Positions 8,407 to 17,036 of a stretch of DNA of 64,000 nucleotides are shown piece by piece; the stretch's first letter is position 1, and each line of letters opens with the position of its first letter. The stretch is from contig CASEAQ010000003.1 of NCBI GenBank assembly GCA_949285735.1, forward strand, positions 26,216 through 90,215, given 5' to 3'. Source of the DNA: an uncultured Bacteroidales bacterium. GTDB taxonomy: Bacteria > Bacteroidota > Bacteroidia > Bacteroidales > Muribaculaceae. A program made the position numbers and the translations under genes. The notes under the pieces are model-generated. The model was not told the DNA's origin. It saw only the letters and a list, made by a program, of their open reading frames with translations, and searched no databases.

Positions 8407-10564
8407 GAGGGCGTGTGCGGCAATTGTGTTGTTGCCATGCCTGCTGGGCGGTTGCGCCAACGCCTCAAGCACGACTGCCGATGGCGATATTGCTGCTCGG
8501 CAGCAGTGCAAAAGTGCCAATGTATATGAAATATTGGTGGCAAAAAAAGCCGATGAAATCGATGTCAAATGGAGCGATTATCTCGCTAAGTGCATGAGGC
8601 AGCGGTCGATTGACGGCAACCGAGTGGTCGAAACAAGCGATGAAAGCGCGCATTGCGCCGATGCCATGAGGATTACGGTTGACGTTGATGCCAAATACCC
8701 CGATGAATACGCAATAATCGAAAAAAACGGCAATGTGCAGTTGATTGCCCGCAGCGAGCGCACGATGCAGTGGCTCGTGTGCCAGTTGTTGAAGAACATT
8801 TCGATTGCCGACAAGTCGATTCTTGCTGACGACCTGCCTCCAGCCATTATAGAAGTCAAGGCTGGTGCGAAGAGATCGGGAAATTTTGCCTTTGAGTATC
8901 GTGAAGCATATTTGCCCGAAAACATCGAGCCTGAGCAATCGGCGATTCATGGCGAGAACAACGTTGGCAGCGATTGGGGGCTGTGGGGGCATAATCTTTA
9001 CCGCATTATAGGGGAAGACCCCGATACAGCTGTGTATGCCTTGGTCGGCGGCAATCGTTATGGCGGGCAATATTGTTTTTCATCGAGTGTGTTGCATGAG
9101 GCGGTGAGCAGCTATATTGCCGATAACTTCAGCAAGCCGTCGAGGTTTGTCGTAATGCCCAACGACGACGATGCCGTGTGCCAATGCAGTTTGTGCACCA
9201 AGGTTGGCAACAGCGATAGGAATGCTACACCTGCTGTGGCGAAGTTGGTGAGGGAGCTTGCCGAGGCTTTTCCCGAACACACTTTCTTCATGGGGGCGTA
9301 TGGCAGCACATTTGCCGCTCCTGCCGACAAGATGCCTGGCAACGTGGGCGCATTGGTGAGTGCGATGGGGTGGCAATTGTCGCCCGTGGCAGGAGGCAGG
9401 CGGCGCGCCGATTTCGATGCCGTGGTGCGCAACTGGCAAGGCGTGTGCAGCAAGATATATGTGTGGGATTACATCAACAATTTCGACGATTATTTCACTC
9501 CGTTCCCGGTGTTGCGCATCATGCAGCAGCGGTTGAGGCATTACCGCTCGATTGGCGTGGGTGGAGTTTTTCTTAATGGCAGCGGCGAGGAGTATTCTTC
9601 GTTCTCGGGCTTGCACAATTTTGTGCTGTCGGCGTTGATGATTGACCCCGATACCGATGTCGAGACGCTTGTGCACAGCTATTTCATGCAATATTTCCCA
9701 ACGGCTGGCAAGATGCTTGCCGAGCAGTATTTGCTGTGGGAAGATGCCGTGGCAGCGAGCAAGTCGCGGCTCAATATATATGCCCCCATAAACCAAGCCA
9801 TGGAGTATTTGGGCGGGGCAGAGTTTGGCGTTTTCTACCGCAATCTGTGTGCTGCTACTGACTATGCCGACGGCGAGGAGCGCAGCCATTTGCTCGATTT
9901 GCAGACGCGGCTGGCATACACCATGCTCGAAGTGGCTCGTGTGCTTGGCTGTCGCGACGGTGGCTGCATTGCACCGTCGGGCAAGGTGAGTGCCGATGTC
10001 AGGTCGTGGCTTGACGTTTTTGTCGCGGCTGCCCAAGATTGCATTTCGGAGTCGGGATTGAAAGTCGCCGACTATGTGAAGTGCTGGAATATGTCGATAC
10101 TTGGGCATTCGACAACCAATCTCATTGCAGGAAAGGAGCTGAAGGCCTTGACGAGGCTCGATGCCGGCTATGGCGACTTGTCGGTGTTGACCGATTGCGT
10201 CAATGGGTTGCCTTGCGGCTACCACTACGGGTGGCTCATCTCCTCGCTTGACAAGCGGTTGGAGATTGAAGTGCCGTTAGACCCACGGGCGCAGCGGCTC
10301 GATGTGTCGTTCCTGAAGTTACCACGTCACCGCATCTCATTACCAGTGAAGATTGAGGTGCTGAAAGATGGCAAGCACATCGCTGCGCCACTGACGGCTG
10401 ACGATGCTGCCGAAGCCGACGTGTTGAGGGAAGAGAGCCGACGGCTGGTTTACAGTTTCGACATAGGCAATGTTGCCGCCGACGGTGGCAGCGTGGTGCT
10501 GCGCATAACGAGGCACAAGGGGAGTAACAGCCACTTGGCGATAGACGAGATAAGGTTGAAGTAA
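8393..10564 (+). CDS. DUF4838 lipoprotein, glycoside-hydrolase-like
   Basis: From ATG 8393 the protein has 723 residues and starts MSISKRACAAIVLLPCLLGG followed by the lipobox Cys, so it is a lipoprotein. ATG 8375 is also possible. The 8393 start overlaps the preceding gene by 14 bases. The body matches DUF4838, a Bacteroidota family with an N-terminal alpha/beta domain as in GH20/GH67 enzymes and a TIM-barrel-like core; VMPNDDDAVCQCSLC is the cysteine-bearing signature, and YVWDYINNF and GVFLNGSGEE follow. No activity is proven here. In this operon it may trim or modify the exported polysaccharide. Confidence 0.75.
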   Translation: MSISKRACAAIVLLPCLLGGCANASSTTADGDIAARQQCKSANVYEILVAKKADEIDVKWSDYLAKCMRQRSIDGNRVVETSDESAHCADAMRITVDVDAKYPDEYAIIEKNGNVQLIARSERTMQWLVCQLLKNISIADKSILADDLPPAIIEVKAGAKRSGNFAFEYREAYLPENIEPEQSAIHGENNVGSDWGLWGHNLYRIIGEDPDTAVYALVGGNRYGGQYCFSSSVLHEAVSSYIADNFSKPSRFVVMPNDDDAVCQCSLCTKVGNSDRNATPAVAKLVRELAEAFPEHTFFMGAYGSTFAAPADKMPGNVGALVSAMGWQLSPVAGGRRRADFDAVVRNWQGVCSKIYVWDYINNFDDYFTPFPVLRIMQQRLRHYRSIGVGGVFLNGSGEEYSSFSGLHNFVLSALMIDPDTDVETLVHSYFMQYFPTAGKMLAEQYLLWEDAVAASKSRLNIYAPINQAMEYLGGAEFGVFYRNLCAATDYADGEERSHLLDLQTRLAYTMLEVARVLGCRDGGCIAPSGKVSADVRSWLDVFVAAAQDCISESGLKVADYVKCWNMSILGHSTTNLIAGKELKALTRLDAGYGDLSVLTDCVNGLPCGYHYGWLISSLDKRLEIEVPLDPRAQRLDVSFLKLPRHRISLPVKIEVLKDGKHIAAPLTADDAAEADVLREESRRLVYSFDIGNVAADGGSVVLRITRHKGSNSHLAIDEIRLK

Positions 10565-10586
10565 ACAGAAAAAATATCGGAAATAT

Positions 10587-11111
10587 ATGATGAAACGCGT
10601 GTCGAATATAATCGTTTTGGTGTGCCTGGCTGCTGCAATGCTTGGTGCGATGCAGTCGTGCAAGAAAAAGGTGAACATGACAGCTATCGAGATTGAAGAC
10701 CAGGATCGCCATTATTATCCCATCTTGCAAGGCGAGGAGTTCGAATTGAACTACGGTATAACCAACGTTGGTGATGAACCACTAATAATCAAGGAGATAC
10801 AAACGTCGTGCGGCTGCATGATTGTCAACGACAAATTGCCGCTCATGGTGATGCCTCGCAAGAAGGGGTTTATACACATCAAGTATAACAGCACCAAGAA
10901 TGTGGGGCTTGTGAAACATTACATATATTGCTATGGCAACATAGCCGAGACTGGGCGCGCCGAGTTGCGCTTCGACGTGCATGTGGTGCCCGATGCCGAT
11001 TATACGCGCGACTATGAGGAACTCTTCCGCGAGCAACGCAATCTCGACGGAAGTGTGGGCGATGCCGTCGATGGCGGTTTGCAGCGAGGATATTATGTAG
11101 ATAATCCATAA
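10587..11111 (+). CDS. DUF1573 lipoprotein
   Basis: The 174-residue protein has a signal peptide ending at lipobox MQSC, then an immunoglobulin-like DUF1573 domain marked by TNVGDEPLIIKEIQTSCGC. The CGC motif is typical of the family. DUF1573 is common in Bacteroidota envelope proteins and its function is unknown. It lies 22 bases after the DUF4838 gene and is likely the last gene of the exopolysaccharide-like operon. The two adjacent ATGs (10587 and 10590) cannot be separated. Confidence 0.8.
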   Translation: MMKRVSNIIVLVCLAAAMLGAMQSCKKKVNMTAIEIEDQDRHYYPILQGEEFELNYGITNVGDEPLIIKEIQTSCGCMIVNDKLPLMVMPRKKGFIHIKYNSTKNVGLVKHYIYCYGNIAETGRAELRFDVHVVPDADYTRDYEELFREQRNLDGSVGDAVDGGLQRGYYVDNP

Positions 11112-11142
11112 CTTTGCAGAAGAATAAAAATTAATTGCAAAG
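11109..11142 (+). promoter_or_regulatory. -7 box and inverted repeat before the NamZ gene
   Basis: TAACTTTG at 11109-11116 overlaps the stop codon of the previous gene. CTTTGCA (11112-11118) and TGCAAAG (11136-11142) form a 7-base inverted repeat just before the ATG at 11146. A separate, possibly regulated, promoter for the namZ-symporter-WYL genes is inferred; no good -33 box is seen. Confidence 0.45.
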
Positions 11143-11145
11143 ATT

Positions 11146-12321
11146 ATGGTTATTTACCGCTTGGTTGCGCTGGTGGTCGCCTTGGTGGCGTTTATCCCAG
11201 CCATGCAGCCGCAAAATATCAAGGTCGGGGCTGAACGTGTAGCCCAATACGTGCCTTTGCTCAAGGGCAAGCGTGTTGCATTGCTTAGTAACCACACGGG
11301 CATGGTGGGCGAGCGGCACACGCTCGATGTGATGCTCGAAAATGGCATTGAAGTCACCACGATTTTCTCGCCCGAGCATGGATTCCGTGGCAACGCTGAT
11401 GCCGGTGAGAAGGTGTCGAGCGGCGTTGATGCAGCTACGGGCATTCCCATCGCCTCGCTCTATGAAGGGAAGACGCGTATGCCCTCGGCAAAGACTATGG
11501 GGCGTTTCGACGTGATTGTTACCGACCTGCAAGATGTGGGATTGCGATATTACACTTATTATATCACAATGCTCGACTTGATGAACGCAGCGGTTGCCTA
11601 CGGCAAGGAATTTGTCGTTTTTGACCGTCCGAATCCAAACGGAATGTATGTCGATGGGCCGATACTCGACATGAAGTATAAGTCGGGCGTGGGGCGGCTG
11701 CCAATTCCTGTCGTGCATGGCATGACTCTTGGCGAACTTGCGCTGATGGCTGATGGCGAAGGGTGGCTGAAAGGGGGCAAGCGGCTTGGCGACCGCCTCT
11801 CGGTGGTGCCTTGCGAGGGCTATACTCACCAGAGTCGATACCGCCTGCCTGTGGCTCCGTCGCCCAATTTGAAGTCGATGATTGCCATTTACCTGTATCC
11901 TTCCACTTGCTACTTCGAGGGCACAGTGGTGAGCCTCGGGCGTGGCACCAAGCACCCGTTTGAGATATATGGGCACCCCGACATGGAGGGCTACACCTTC
12001 TCGTTCACGCCGCAGAGCATCGACGGGGCTAAGAATCCTCCGTTGTTGGGCAAAAAGTGCTTCGGGCGCGACCTCTCGGGGCTTGACGAGGAAGAAGTGA
12101 TAGCAGCAGGAATCAACCTCGAATATGTGATAGATACTTATCGCCGCTTGGGAAAGGGCGACCGCTTCTTCACGTCGTTTTTCGAGCTGTTGATTGGCGA
12201 TGGCAACGTGCGTCGCATGATAGAGGAAGGGAAGAGCGCAGCAGAGATAAAAGCCACGTGGAGCGACGATGTGGAGGCATTCAAGCAACGCCGCCGCCCA
12301 TATTTGTTGTATGAAGAATAA
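11146..12321 (+). CDS. namZ: Exo-beta-N-acetylmuramidase NamZ (DUF1343, GH171 type)
   Basis: The 391-residue protein starts with an export signal (MVIYRLVALVVALVAFIPA) and carries the DUF1343 hallmarks LLSNHTGMV, TIFSPEHGFRG, VTDLQDVGLRYYTYY, FDRPNPNG and PVVHGMTLGEL. Characterised members, such as those of Tannerella and Bacillus, release MurNAc from the non-reducing end of peptidoglycan fragments; the Glu of SPEH is a candidate catalytic residue. The next gene is a sodium:solute symporter, the transporter class linked to MurNAc uptake in Tannerella. Together they suggest recycling or scavenging of wall sugar. No murQ or murK is in the window. Confidence 0.87.
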   Translation: MVIYRLVALVVALVAFIPAMQPQNIKVGAERVAQYVPLLKGKRVALLSNHTGMVGERHTLDVMLENGIEVTTIFSPEHGFRGNADAGEKVSSGVDAATGIPIASLYEGKTRMPSAKTMGRFDVIVTDLQDVGLRYYTYYITMLDLMNAAVAYGKEFVVFDRPNPNGMYVDGPILDMKYKSGVGRLPIPVVHGMTLGELALMADGEGWLKGGKRLGDRLSVVPCEGYTHQSRYRLPVAPSPNLKSMIAIYLYPSTCYFEGTVVSLGRGTKHPFEIYGHPDMEGYTFSFTPQSIDGAKNPPLLGKKCFGRDLSGLDEEEVIAAGINLEYVIDTYRRLGKGDRFFTSFFELLIGDGNVRRMIEEGKSAAEIKATWSDDVEAFKQRRRPYLLYEE

Positions 12322-12354
12322 TACTATCCCTAACACATACAGGTCTGAGCATTT

Positions 12355-13827
12355 ATGAGTCCGATTATAGTTCTTGCCACGATAGTTGGCTATTTTGTGC
12401 TGTTGTTCATTGTCTCGGCAATCGCCGGGCGTGGCAGCAGCAATGCGAGTTTTTTCACCGGCAGCAGGCAAGCCCCGTGGCTGGTGGTAGCTTTTGCCAC
12501 TACCGGGGCGGCAATCTCGGGCGTGACGTTTATCTCCGTTCCCGGCATGGTGGTTGCAAAGGGATATAGCTATTTGCAGATGGCTCTCGGCTTCGTCATT
12601 GGTTATGTAGCGATAGCATTTGTGCTTGTGCCGCTGTTTTACAAGCGCAATTTGGTGTCGATATATGGCTATCTCGAACAACGGTTTGGCTTGATGACCT
12701 ATCGCAGCGGTGCGTGGTTCTTCTTCGTGTCGAAGATATTGGGTGCGTCGGTTCGCTTCTTCGTGGTGTGCGTGGTGTTGCAGAGCCTCGCATTTGGTCC
12801 GCTCGGAGTGCCGTTTGTGCTTAATGTAGTCATCACCATCGCGCTTATATGGCTCTACACCATGCAAGGCGGGGTGAAGACAGTCATTTGGACCGATACG
12901 CTCAAGTCGTTTTGCCTCATTGCGTCGGTGGTGTTGTCGATTGTTTTCATCGCTCGTGGGTTGGGGCTCGATTTCGGCGGCATGGTGTCGGCAGTTGTCG
13001 GCGACAGCTCTTCACGGGTGTTTTTCTTCGACGACCCCAAGTCGGGAGAATATTTCTGGAAGCAATTTATGGCTGGTATTTTCATGGTTATTGCCACTAC
13101 GGGGCTCGACCAAGACATGATGCAGCGCAACCTTGCTTGCCGCAATTCGCGCGAGTCGCAGAAGAATATGATTGTGAGCAGCATCGCCCAGTTTTTCATT
13201 ATTGCCCTTTTCCTGATTCTCGGCACGCTGCTCGTGATGTATGTGTGGGCCACCCCAGGAATGGAGATGCCCGAAAAGACCGATGAACTCTTCGGGCTGG
13301 TGGCTTCGCACGACTCGATGCCGGTCATTGTTGGCATTGTGTTTATCCTTGGGCTTGTGTCGGCGGCTTATTCGGCAGCAGGGTCGGCACTCACGTCGCT
13401 CACCACGTCGTTTACGGTCGATATATTGGGTGCCGGCAATCTCGACGAACGCCGCCTCACGCTCACCCGCAAGTGGGTGCATGTGGCGATGTCGGTCGTT
13501 ATGGGGCTGGTGATAATCGTGTTCTACTTCATCAGCGACAGCGATGCCATAAGTGCCGTTTACACGCTTGCCAGCTACACCTACGGGCCCATTCTCGGCT
13601 TGTTTGTGTTTGGGCTTTTTGTGCCATTCAAGGTGCGCGACCGCTATGTGCCTGTGGTGTGCATTGCCGCTCCGGTGGTTTGCTATTTCGTGCAGGGGTG
13701 GCTGCTTGAGCGGTTTGGCTACACGATGAGTTTTGAACTGTTGCTGCTCAATGCGGCGGTTACATTTGTTGGATTGTTGTTGCTTGCAAAAGGAGGCAAG
13801 GAAGATGGCAAAGAACTTGATAAATAA
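12355..13827 (+). CDS. Sodium:solute symporter (SSS family)
   Basis: The 490 residues form about 13 membrane segments with family motifs: GSRQAPWLVVAFATTGAAIS at the sodium site, GYVAIAFVLVPLFYK, and GLVSAAYSAAGSALTSLTTS in the conserved eighth-ninth helix region. It imports a small solute driven by sodium at the inner membrane. The gene follows namZ by 33 bases and overlaps the WYL regulator by 23 bases, so the three are likely co-transcribed. MurNAc is a reasonable substrate by context only. Confidence 0.88.
   Translation: MSPIIVLATIVGYFVLLFIVSAIAGRGSSNASFFTGSRQAPWLVVAFATTGAAISGVTFISVPGMVVAKGYSYLQMALGFVIGYVAIAFVLVPLFYKRNLVSIYGYLEQRFGLMTYRSGAWFFFVSKILGASVRFFVVCVVLQSLAFGPLGVPFVLNVVITIALIWLYTMQGGVKTVIWTDTLKSFCLIASVVLSIVFIARGLGLDFGGMVSAVVGDSSSRVFFFDDPKSGEYFWKQFMAGIFMVIATTGLDQDMMQRNLACRNSRESQKNMIVSSIAQFFIIALFLILGTLLVMYVWATPGMEMPEKTDELFGLVASHDSMPVIVGIVFILGLVSAAYSAAGSALTSLTTSFTVDILGAGNLDERRLTLTRKWVHVAMSVVMGLVIIVFYFISDSDAISAVYTLASYTYGPILGLFVFGLFVPFKVRDRYVPVVCIAAPVVCYFVQGWLLERFGYTMSFELLLLNAAVTFVGLLLLAKGGKEDGKELDK
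13789..13796 (+). promoter_or_regulatory. Strong ribosome-binding site of the WYL regulator
   Basis: AAAGGAGG lies 8 bases before ATG 13805 and inside the end of the symporter gene. It decides the start against an earlier in-frame codon at 13733. Confidence 0.65.
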
Positions 13828-14701
13828 GTACATCTGGATTATCGACACCATTCAGCGCTATGGACGCATTTCGCGCGACGAGCTTAACCGACTGTGGATG
13901 AAGTCGTCGGTGAGCGATGGCGAACCGCTTGCGCGCCGCACGTTCTACAACTACCGCCGTGGTATAGAGGAGACGTTCAACGTTACTGTCGAGTGCGACC
14001 AGTCAACGTTTGAGTATTACATCGACACCTCGGGCGGCGAGCAGGACGACCGCCTGCGCAACTGGTTGCTCGATGCCGCCTCGATGAGTGGAATGCTATC
14101 AGACTCGCACGATGTGTCCGACCGCATCGTGCTCGAAGATGTGCCCAGCGCGCGTGGCAACCTGCCCGTGGTGATACAGGCGATAAAGGACTCGTGCCGC
14201 ATCAACTTTTCATACCGGGCATACAACCGCGTCAACACCAAGCACGACATCACGATTGAGCCGTATTTCGTGCGCATCTTCAAGCAACTTTGGTATGTGA
14301 TAGGTTTCAATGTGAAGGACGGAATGATAAAGACCTACTCGCTCGACCGCATGAGCGACGTGGTGATTCGCAACGAGCATTTCGAGATGCCGCCGGGCTT
14401 CAGTGCCGCCGACTACTTCAAAGACTGTTTCGGCATAATGCAGAGCAAGGGCGAACCGAAGTATATCACACTCAAGACGACGAGCAACCAGGCAAAATAT
14501 TTCCGCGCCTTGCCGCTTCACCACTCGCAGAGCGAGGAGGTGCACGACAGCTATTCGCTGTTCCACTACCGGCTGTTGATTACATACGACTTCGTACAGG
14601 AAATACTTTCCCACGGTTCGCAAGTCGAGGTGATTGCGCCCCCCGAGCTGAAAGCGATGGTAGTGAGCGAACTGCGCGCCGCCCTCGACAATTACAGCTG
14701 A
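13805..14701 (+). CDS. WYL-domain transcriptional regulator
   Basis: The protein has 298 residues. The first about 75 form a winged helix-turn-helix-like domain (YGRISRDELNRLW, ARRTFYNYRRGIEE). A WYL domain occupies about 115-205 (INFSYRAYNR, IEPYFVRIFKQLWYVIGFN), followed by the usual C-terminal WCX extension. WYL proteins bind nucleotide or small-molecule ligands and control transcription. Position last in the namZ-symporter operon suggests it controls these genes, perhaps through the inverted repeat at 11112-11142; that link is inference. Confidence 0.85.
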   Translation: MAKNLINKYIWIIDTIQRYGRISRDELNRLWMKSSVSDGEPLARRTFYNYRRGIEETFNVTVECDQSTFEYYIDTSGGEQDDRLRNWLLDAASMSGMLSDSHDVSDRIVLEDVPSARGNLPVVIQAIKDSCRINFSYRAYNRVNTKHDITIEPYFVRIFKQLWYVIGFNVKDGMIKTYSLDRMSDVVIRNEHFEMPPGFSAADYFKDCFGIMQSKGEPKYITLKTTSNQAKYFRALPLHHSQSEEVHDSYSLFHYRLLITYDFVQEILSHGSQVEVIAPPELKAMVVSELRAALDNYS

Positions 14702-14721
14702 CGAGGTGGCGGCACAGCTCT

Positions 14722-14757
14722 TTCATTTAAAATAGAGCTGAGGGCGGCGGAGCCGCC
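14722..14757. repeat. Vestige of the palindromic intergenic repeat family
   Basis: TTCATTTAAA and then GGGCGGCGGAGCCGCC (14742-14757) match the left ends of the longer repeats at 47931 and 51802. GGCGGC/GCCGCC forms a tight hairpin that may act as a terminator for the WYL gene. Confidence 0.5.
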
Positions 14758-14929
14758 TTATTCTGTAGCACACCGTCACCAAGATTTAAAAGAAAGAGCC
14801 ATGAATGAAAGTAAGGAGAAAAATTGTGGCTCAGTTTATTTCTCAAATTGTAGCTTGGATACCGACTCGAAGGAATGTTAAAATTTTATTGGGACAGCAC
14901 TGCGGCACGCCACGGCTCTACAAGATTAC

Positions 14930-15010
14930 AAATATGACATACCTTCCTCGTAATGTGCCATGGAAACGCCGAGCGGTTAGTCTCTAAAAACCGAGGTATT
15001 TGCCATATTT
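14930..15010. repeat. Nested inverted repeats in a 426-base gene-free stretch
   Basis: The region 14702-15127 lies between two convergent genes and holds no credible gene. It contains AAATATGACATACCT (14930-14944) facing AGGTATTTGCCATATTT (14994-15010), a long imperfect stem, with CGGTT/AACCG (14974-14978 and 14989-14993) nested inside. A structured RNA or a decayed element is possible; no known family was recognised. Confidence 0.4.
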
Positions 15011-15127
15011 GGCAGGAACGATGCTGTGGGTGATTTTTGCCATGAGATACGAACCCGCAACTCCGCAAGTCAGTACGCTTAATAATGTGTGAGATTGCTG
15101 GAAAAAAGTTGATGGGGAGAGGGGTGG

Positions 15128-16942
15128 TTATGCGAGGCTTAAGCCGAGTTCTTGTATCATATTGCGCACTTCGGGGTTGCGTTGCGCCATGTCCTCGACT
15201 ATTTCGCGTGGCGACCAGAATTTCGGGGCAGGACCCGACTCGTTCACTTTCACGTCGATTGCCACCATGTCGTTGGAAAGTTGCTGGCGCAGAAATTCCA
15301 CGATTTCGGTCTGTCGAGCTTTTATAAATTCCACTTGCCCGACATTTTCGACATATATTTCATATAGTGTGTCGTTGACCCGCTTGGGCAGAGCTGTGCG
15401 CATAGTGTTCACGATTACTTTTTCGCTCGGGTGTGCCTCGATGTATTTGTTCCAAGCCTCAAGCATCTGTTCGGCGGTAAATGGCGACAGGCGGCGTTGT
15501 GCCTGCGCTGCCGGGGCGTTGTTGCTTGCCGCTTGCTGCGGGGCAGTGTTGTTTATCATTATGCGTGGCATATTTCCCGGCATGTTGGTCGGTATGGGTC
15601 GTGCCGCTGCCTGACGGGGTGTATATGCCACTTTGGGGTCGGAAGCCGTCGTTGCTGCCGCTGTAGCAGGTGCGGCGGCTGGTTGTGCAGGAGTGGCAGT
15701 GTGTTGGGCTTGTGGCATGGCAGGAGCGGTCGCCCGTGGCTGAGGTGATGCCGTCGTTGCCGGTGCTGGCTGCCGAGTGGTGGGTTGCGGTGTGGCTGTG
15801 CCTCCGCCGCCATTGCCCCCGCCAGGAGCTGCCGGTGGAGTAGTGGGGCGTTCAAGCAGTCGGCATATCTTTATGAGCGTCAGTTCCACAAGGAATTGCT
15901 TGTTTGATGCCGTGCGATAGTTGAGGTCGCAGGTGTTGCACAAGTCCATTGCCATGTAGTAGAACTTGGGGTGGAATTTTGCCGACTCGCTGATGAAGCG
16001 TGCTGCCACCTCTTCGCCCATGTCGAGCAGTTTGTGGGTTTGTGGAGTCGATGCCACCATCATGTCGCGAATGTGCTTTGCCAGCCCGTTGATGAAAAAC
16101 AGCGAGTCAAACCCCTTGTCGCGTATCTCCTTGTAGATGAGTAGTGCTTCGGTGACATTGCACGTGCGGAAGGCTTCCATCAGGCGGAAGTAGTAGTCGT
16201 GGTCGAGCACGTTGAGGTTGTCGATGGTCGAGGCATAGGTGATGCTGCCGCCCGACGATGCTGCCACTTGGTCGAAAATCGACAGCGCGTCGCGCATTGC
16301 GCCGTCGGCTTTCTGCGCAATCACGTTCAGTGCGGCAGGTTCGGCACTTATCCCCTCGTTGCCGGCGATATATTTCAACTGGTCAACGATGTCGGGAATG
16401 GTGATGCGCGAGAAGTCGTATATCTGGCAGCGCGACAATATGGTGGGCAATATCTTGTGCTTCTCGGTTGTGGCGAGAATGAAGATGGCATGTGCAGGCG
16501 GCTCTTCGAGCGTCTTCAGAAACGCGTTGAATGCCGCTGTCGATAGCATGTGCACCTCGTCGATGATGAACACGCGGTAGCGGCCTATTTGTGGCGGAAT
16601 GCGCACCTGCTCGATGAGGTTGCGAATGTCATCGACCGAGTTGTTGGAGGCGGCGTCGAGCTCGACGATGTTGAGCGAGCGTTGTTCGTTGAATGCCACG
16701 CACGACTCACACTCATTGCAAGCCTCCCCCTCGGCAGTGGGGTGCAAGCAGTTGATGGTCTTGGCGAAGATGCGCGCACAAGAGGTTTTTCCCACCCCTC
16801 GCGGACCGCAAAACAGGTAGGCATGAGCAAGGTGGCCCGAGTCGATTGCCGACTTTAGTGTGTGGGTGAGAGATTGTTGCCCCACCACCGACCTGAATGT
16901 CGAAGGGCGGTATTTGCGCGCCGATACTATGTATTGTTCCAT
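15128..16942 (-). CDS. dnaX: DNA polymerase III subunit gamma/tau
   Basis: From ATG 16942 the protein has 604 residues. It is the AAA+ clamp-loader subunit: Walker A GPRGVGKT (46-53), four zinc-type Cys (65, 75, 78, 81), Walker B IIDEVH (126-131) and the SRC sensor. Domain III follows to about residue 370. A linker very rich in Ala, Pro, Thr and Gln (about 375-470) leads to a tau-like C-terminal domain. The upstream in-frame start at 17026 would override a good promoter, so 16942 is used. I saw no need for programmed frameshifting, since one frame encodes the full tau-like protein. Confidence 0.95.
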   Translation of the reverse strand: MEQYIVSARKYRPSTFRSVVGQQSLTHTLKSAIDSGHLAHAYLFCGPRGVGKTSCARIFAKTINCLHPTAEGEACNECESCVAFNEQRSLNIVELDAASNNSVDDIRNLIEQVRIPPQIGRYRVFIIDEVHMLSTAAFNAFLKTLEEPPAHAIFILATTEKHKILPTILSRCQIYDFSRITIPDIVDQLKYIAGNEGISAEPAALNVIAQKADGAMRDALSIFDQVAASSGGSITYASTIDNLNVLDHDYYFRLMEAFRTCNVTEALLIYKEIRDKGFDSLFFINGLAKHIRDMMVASTPQTHKLLDMGEEVAARFISESAKFHPKFYYMAMDLCNTCDLNYRTASNKQFLVELTLIKICRLLERPTTPPAAPGGGNGGGGTATPQPTTRQPAPATTASPQPRATAPAMPQAQHTATPAQPAAAPATAAATTASDPKVAYTPRQAAARPIPTNMPGNMPRIMINNTAPQQAASNNAPAAQAQRRLSPFTAEQMLEAWNKYIEAHPSEKVIVNTMRTALPKRVNDTLYEIYVENVGQVEFIKARQTEIVEFLRQQLSNDMVAIDVKVNESGPAPKFWSPREIVEDMAQRNPEVRNMIQELGLSLA

Positions 16943-16970
16943 CGTGATGCTTCTGAAAAAACTATGTTTA

Positions 16971-17002
16971 CAAAGATACGACACCCCAGCCGCAATTGCA
17001 AA
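16971..17002 (-). promoter_or_regulatory. Promoter of dnaX
   Basis: On the minus strand TTTG (16999-17002), 20 bases, TATCTTTG (16971-16978). It sits 28 bases before ATG 16942. Confidence 0.7.
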
Positions 17003-17036
17003 TTTGGGCTTGCCTTGTGTCGGCAAAAAAGTGGCA

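Noticed and set aside
11131-12867. 578-codon frame on the minus strand opposite namZ and the symporter
   Set aside because: It is antisense to two well-recognised genes, is rich in His, Arg and Gln without any domain, and arises from the codon bias of the plus strand.
15600-15860. Programmed frameshift in dnaX, as in Escherichia coli
   Set aside because: I saw no slippery A-run with a following stem in the region before the Pro/Ala-rich linker; one frame codes for the whole protein.
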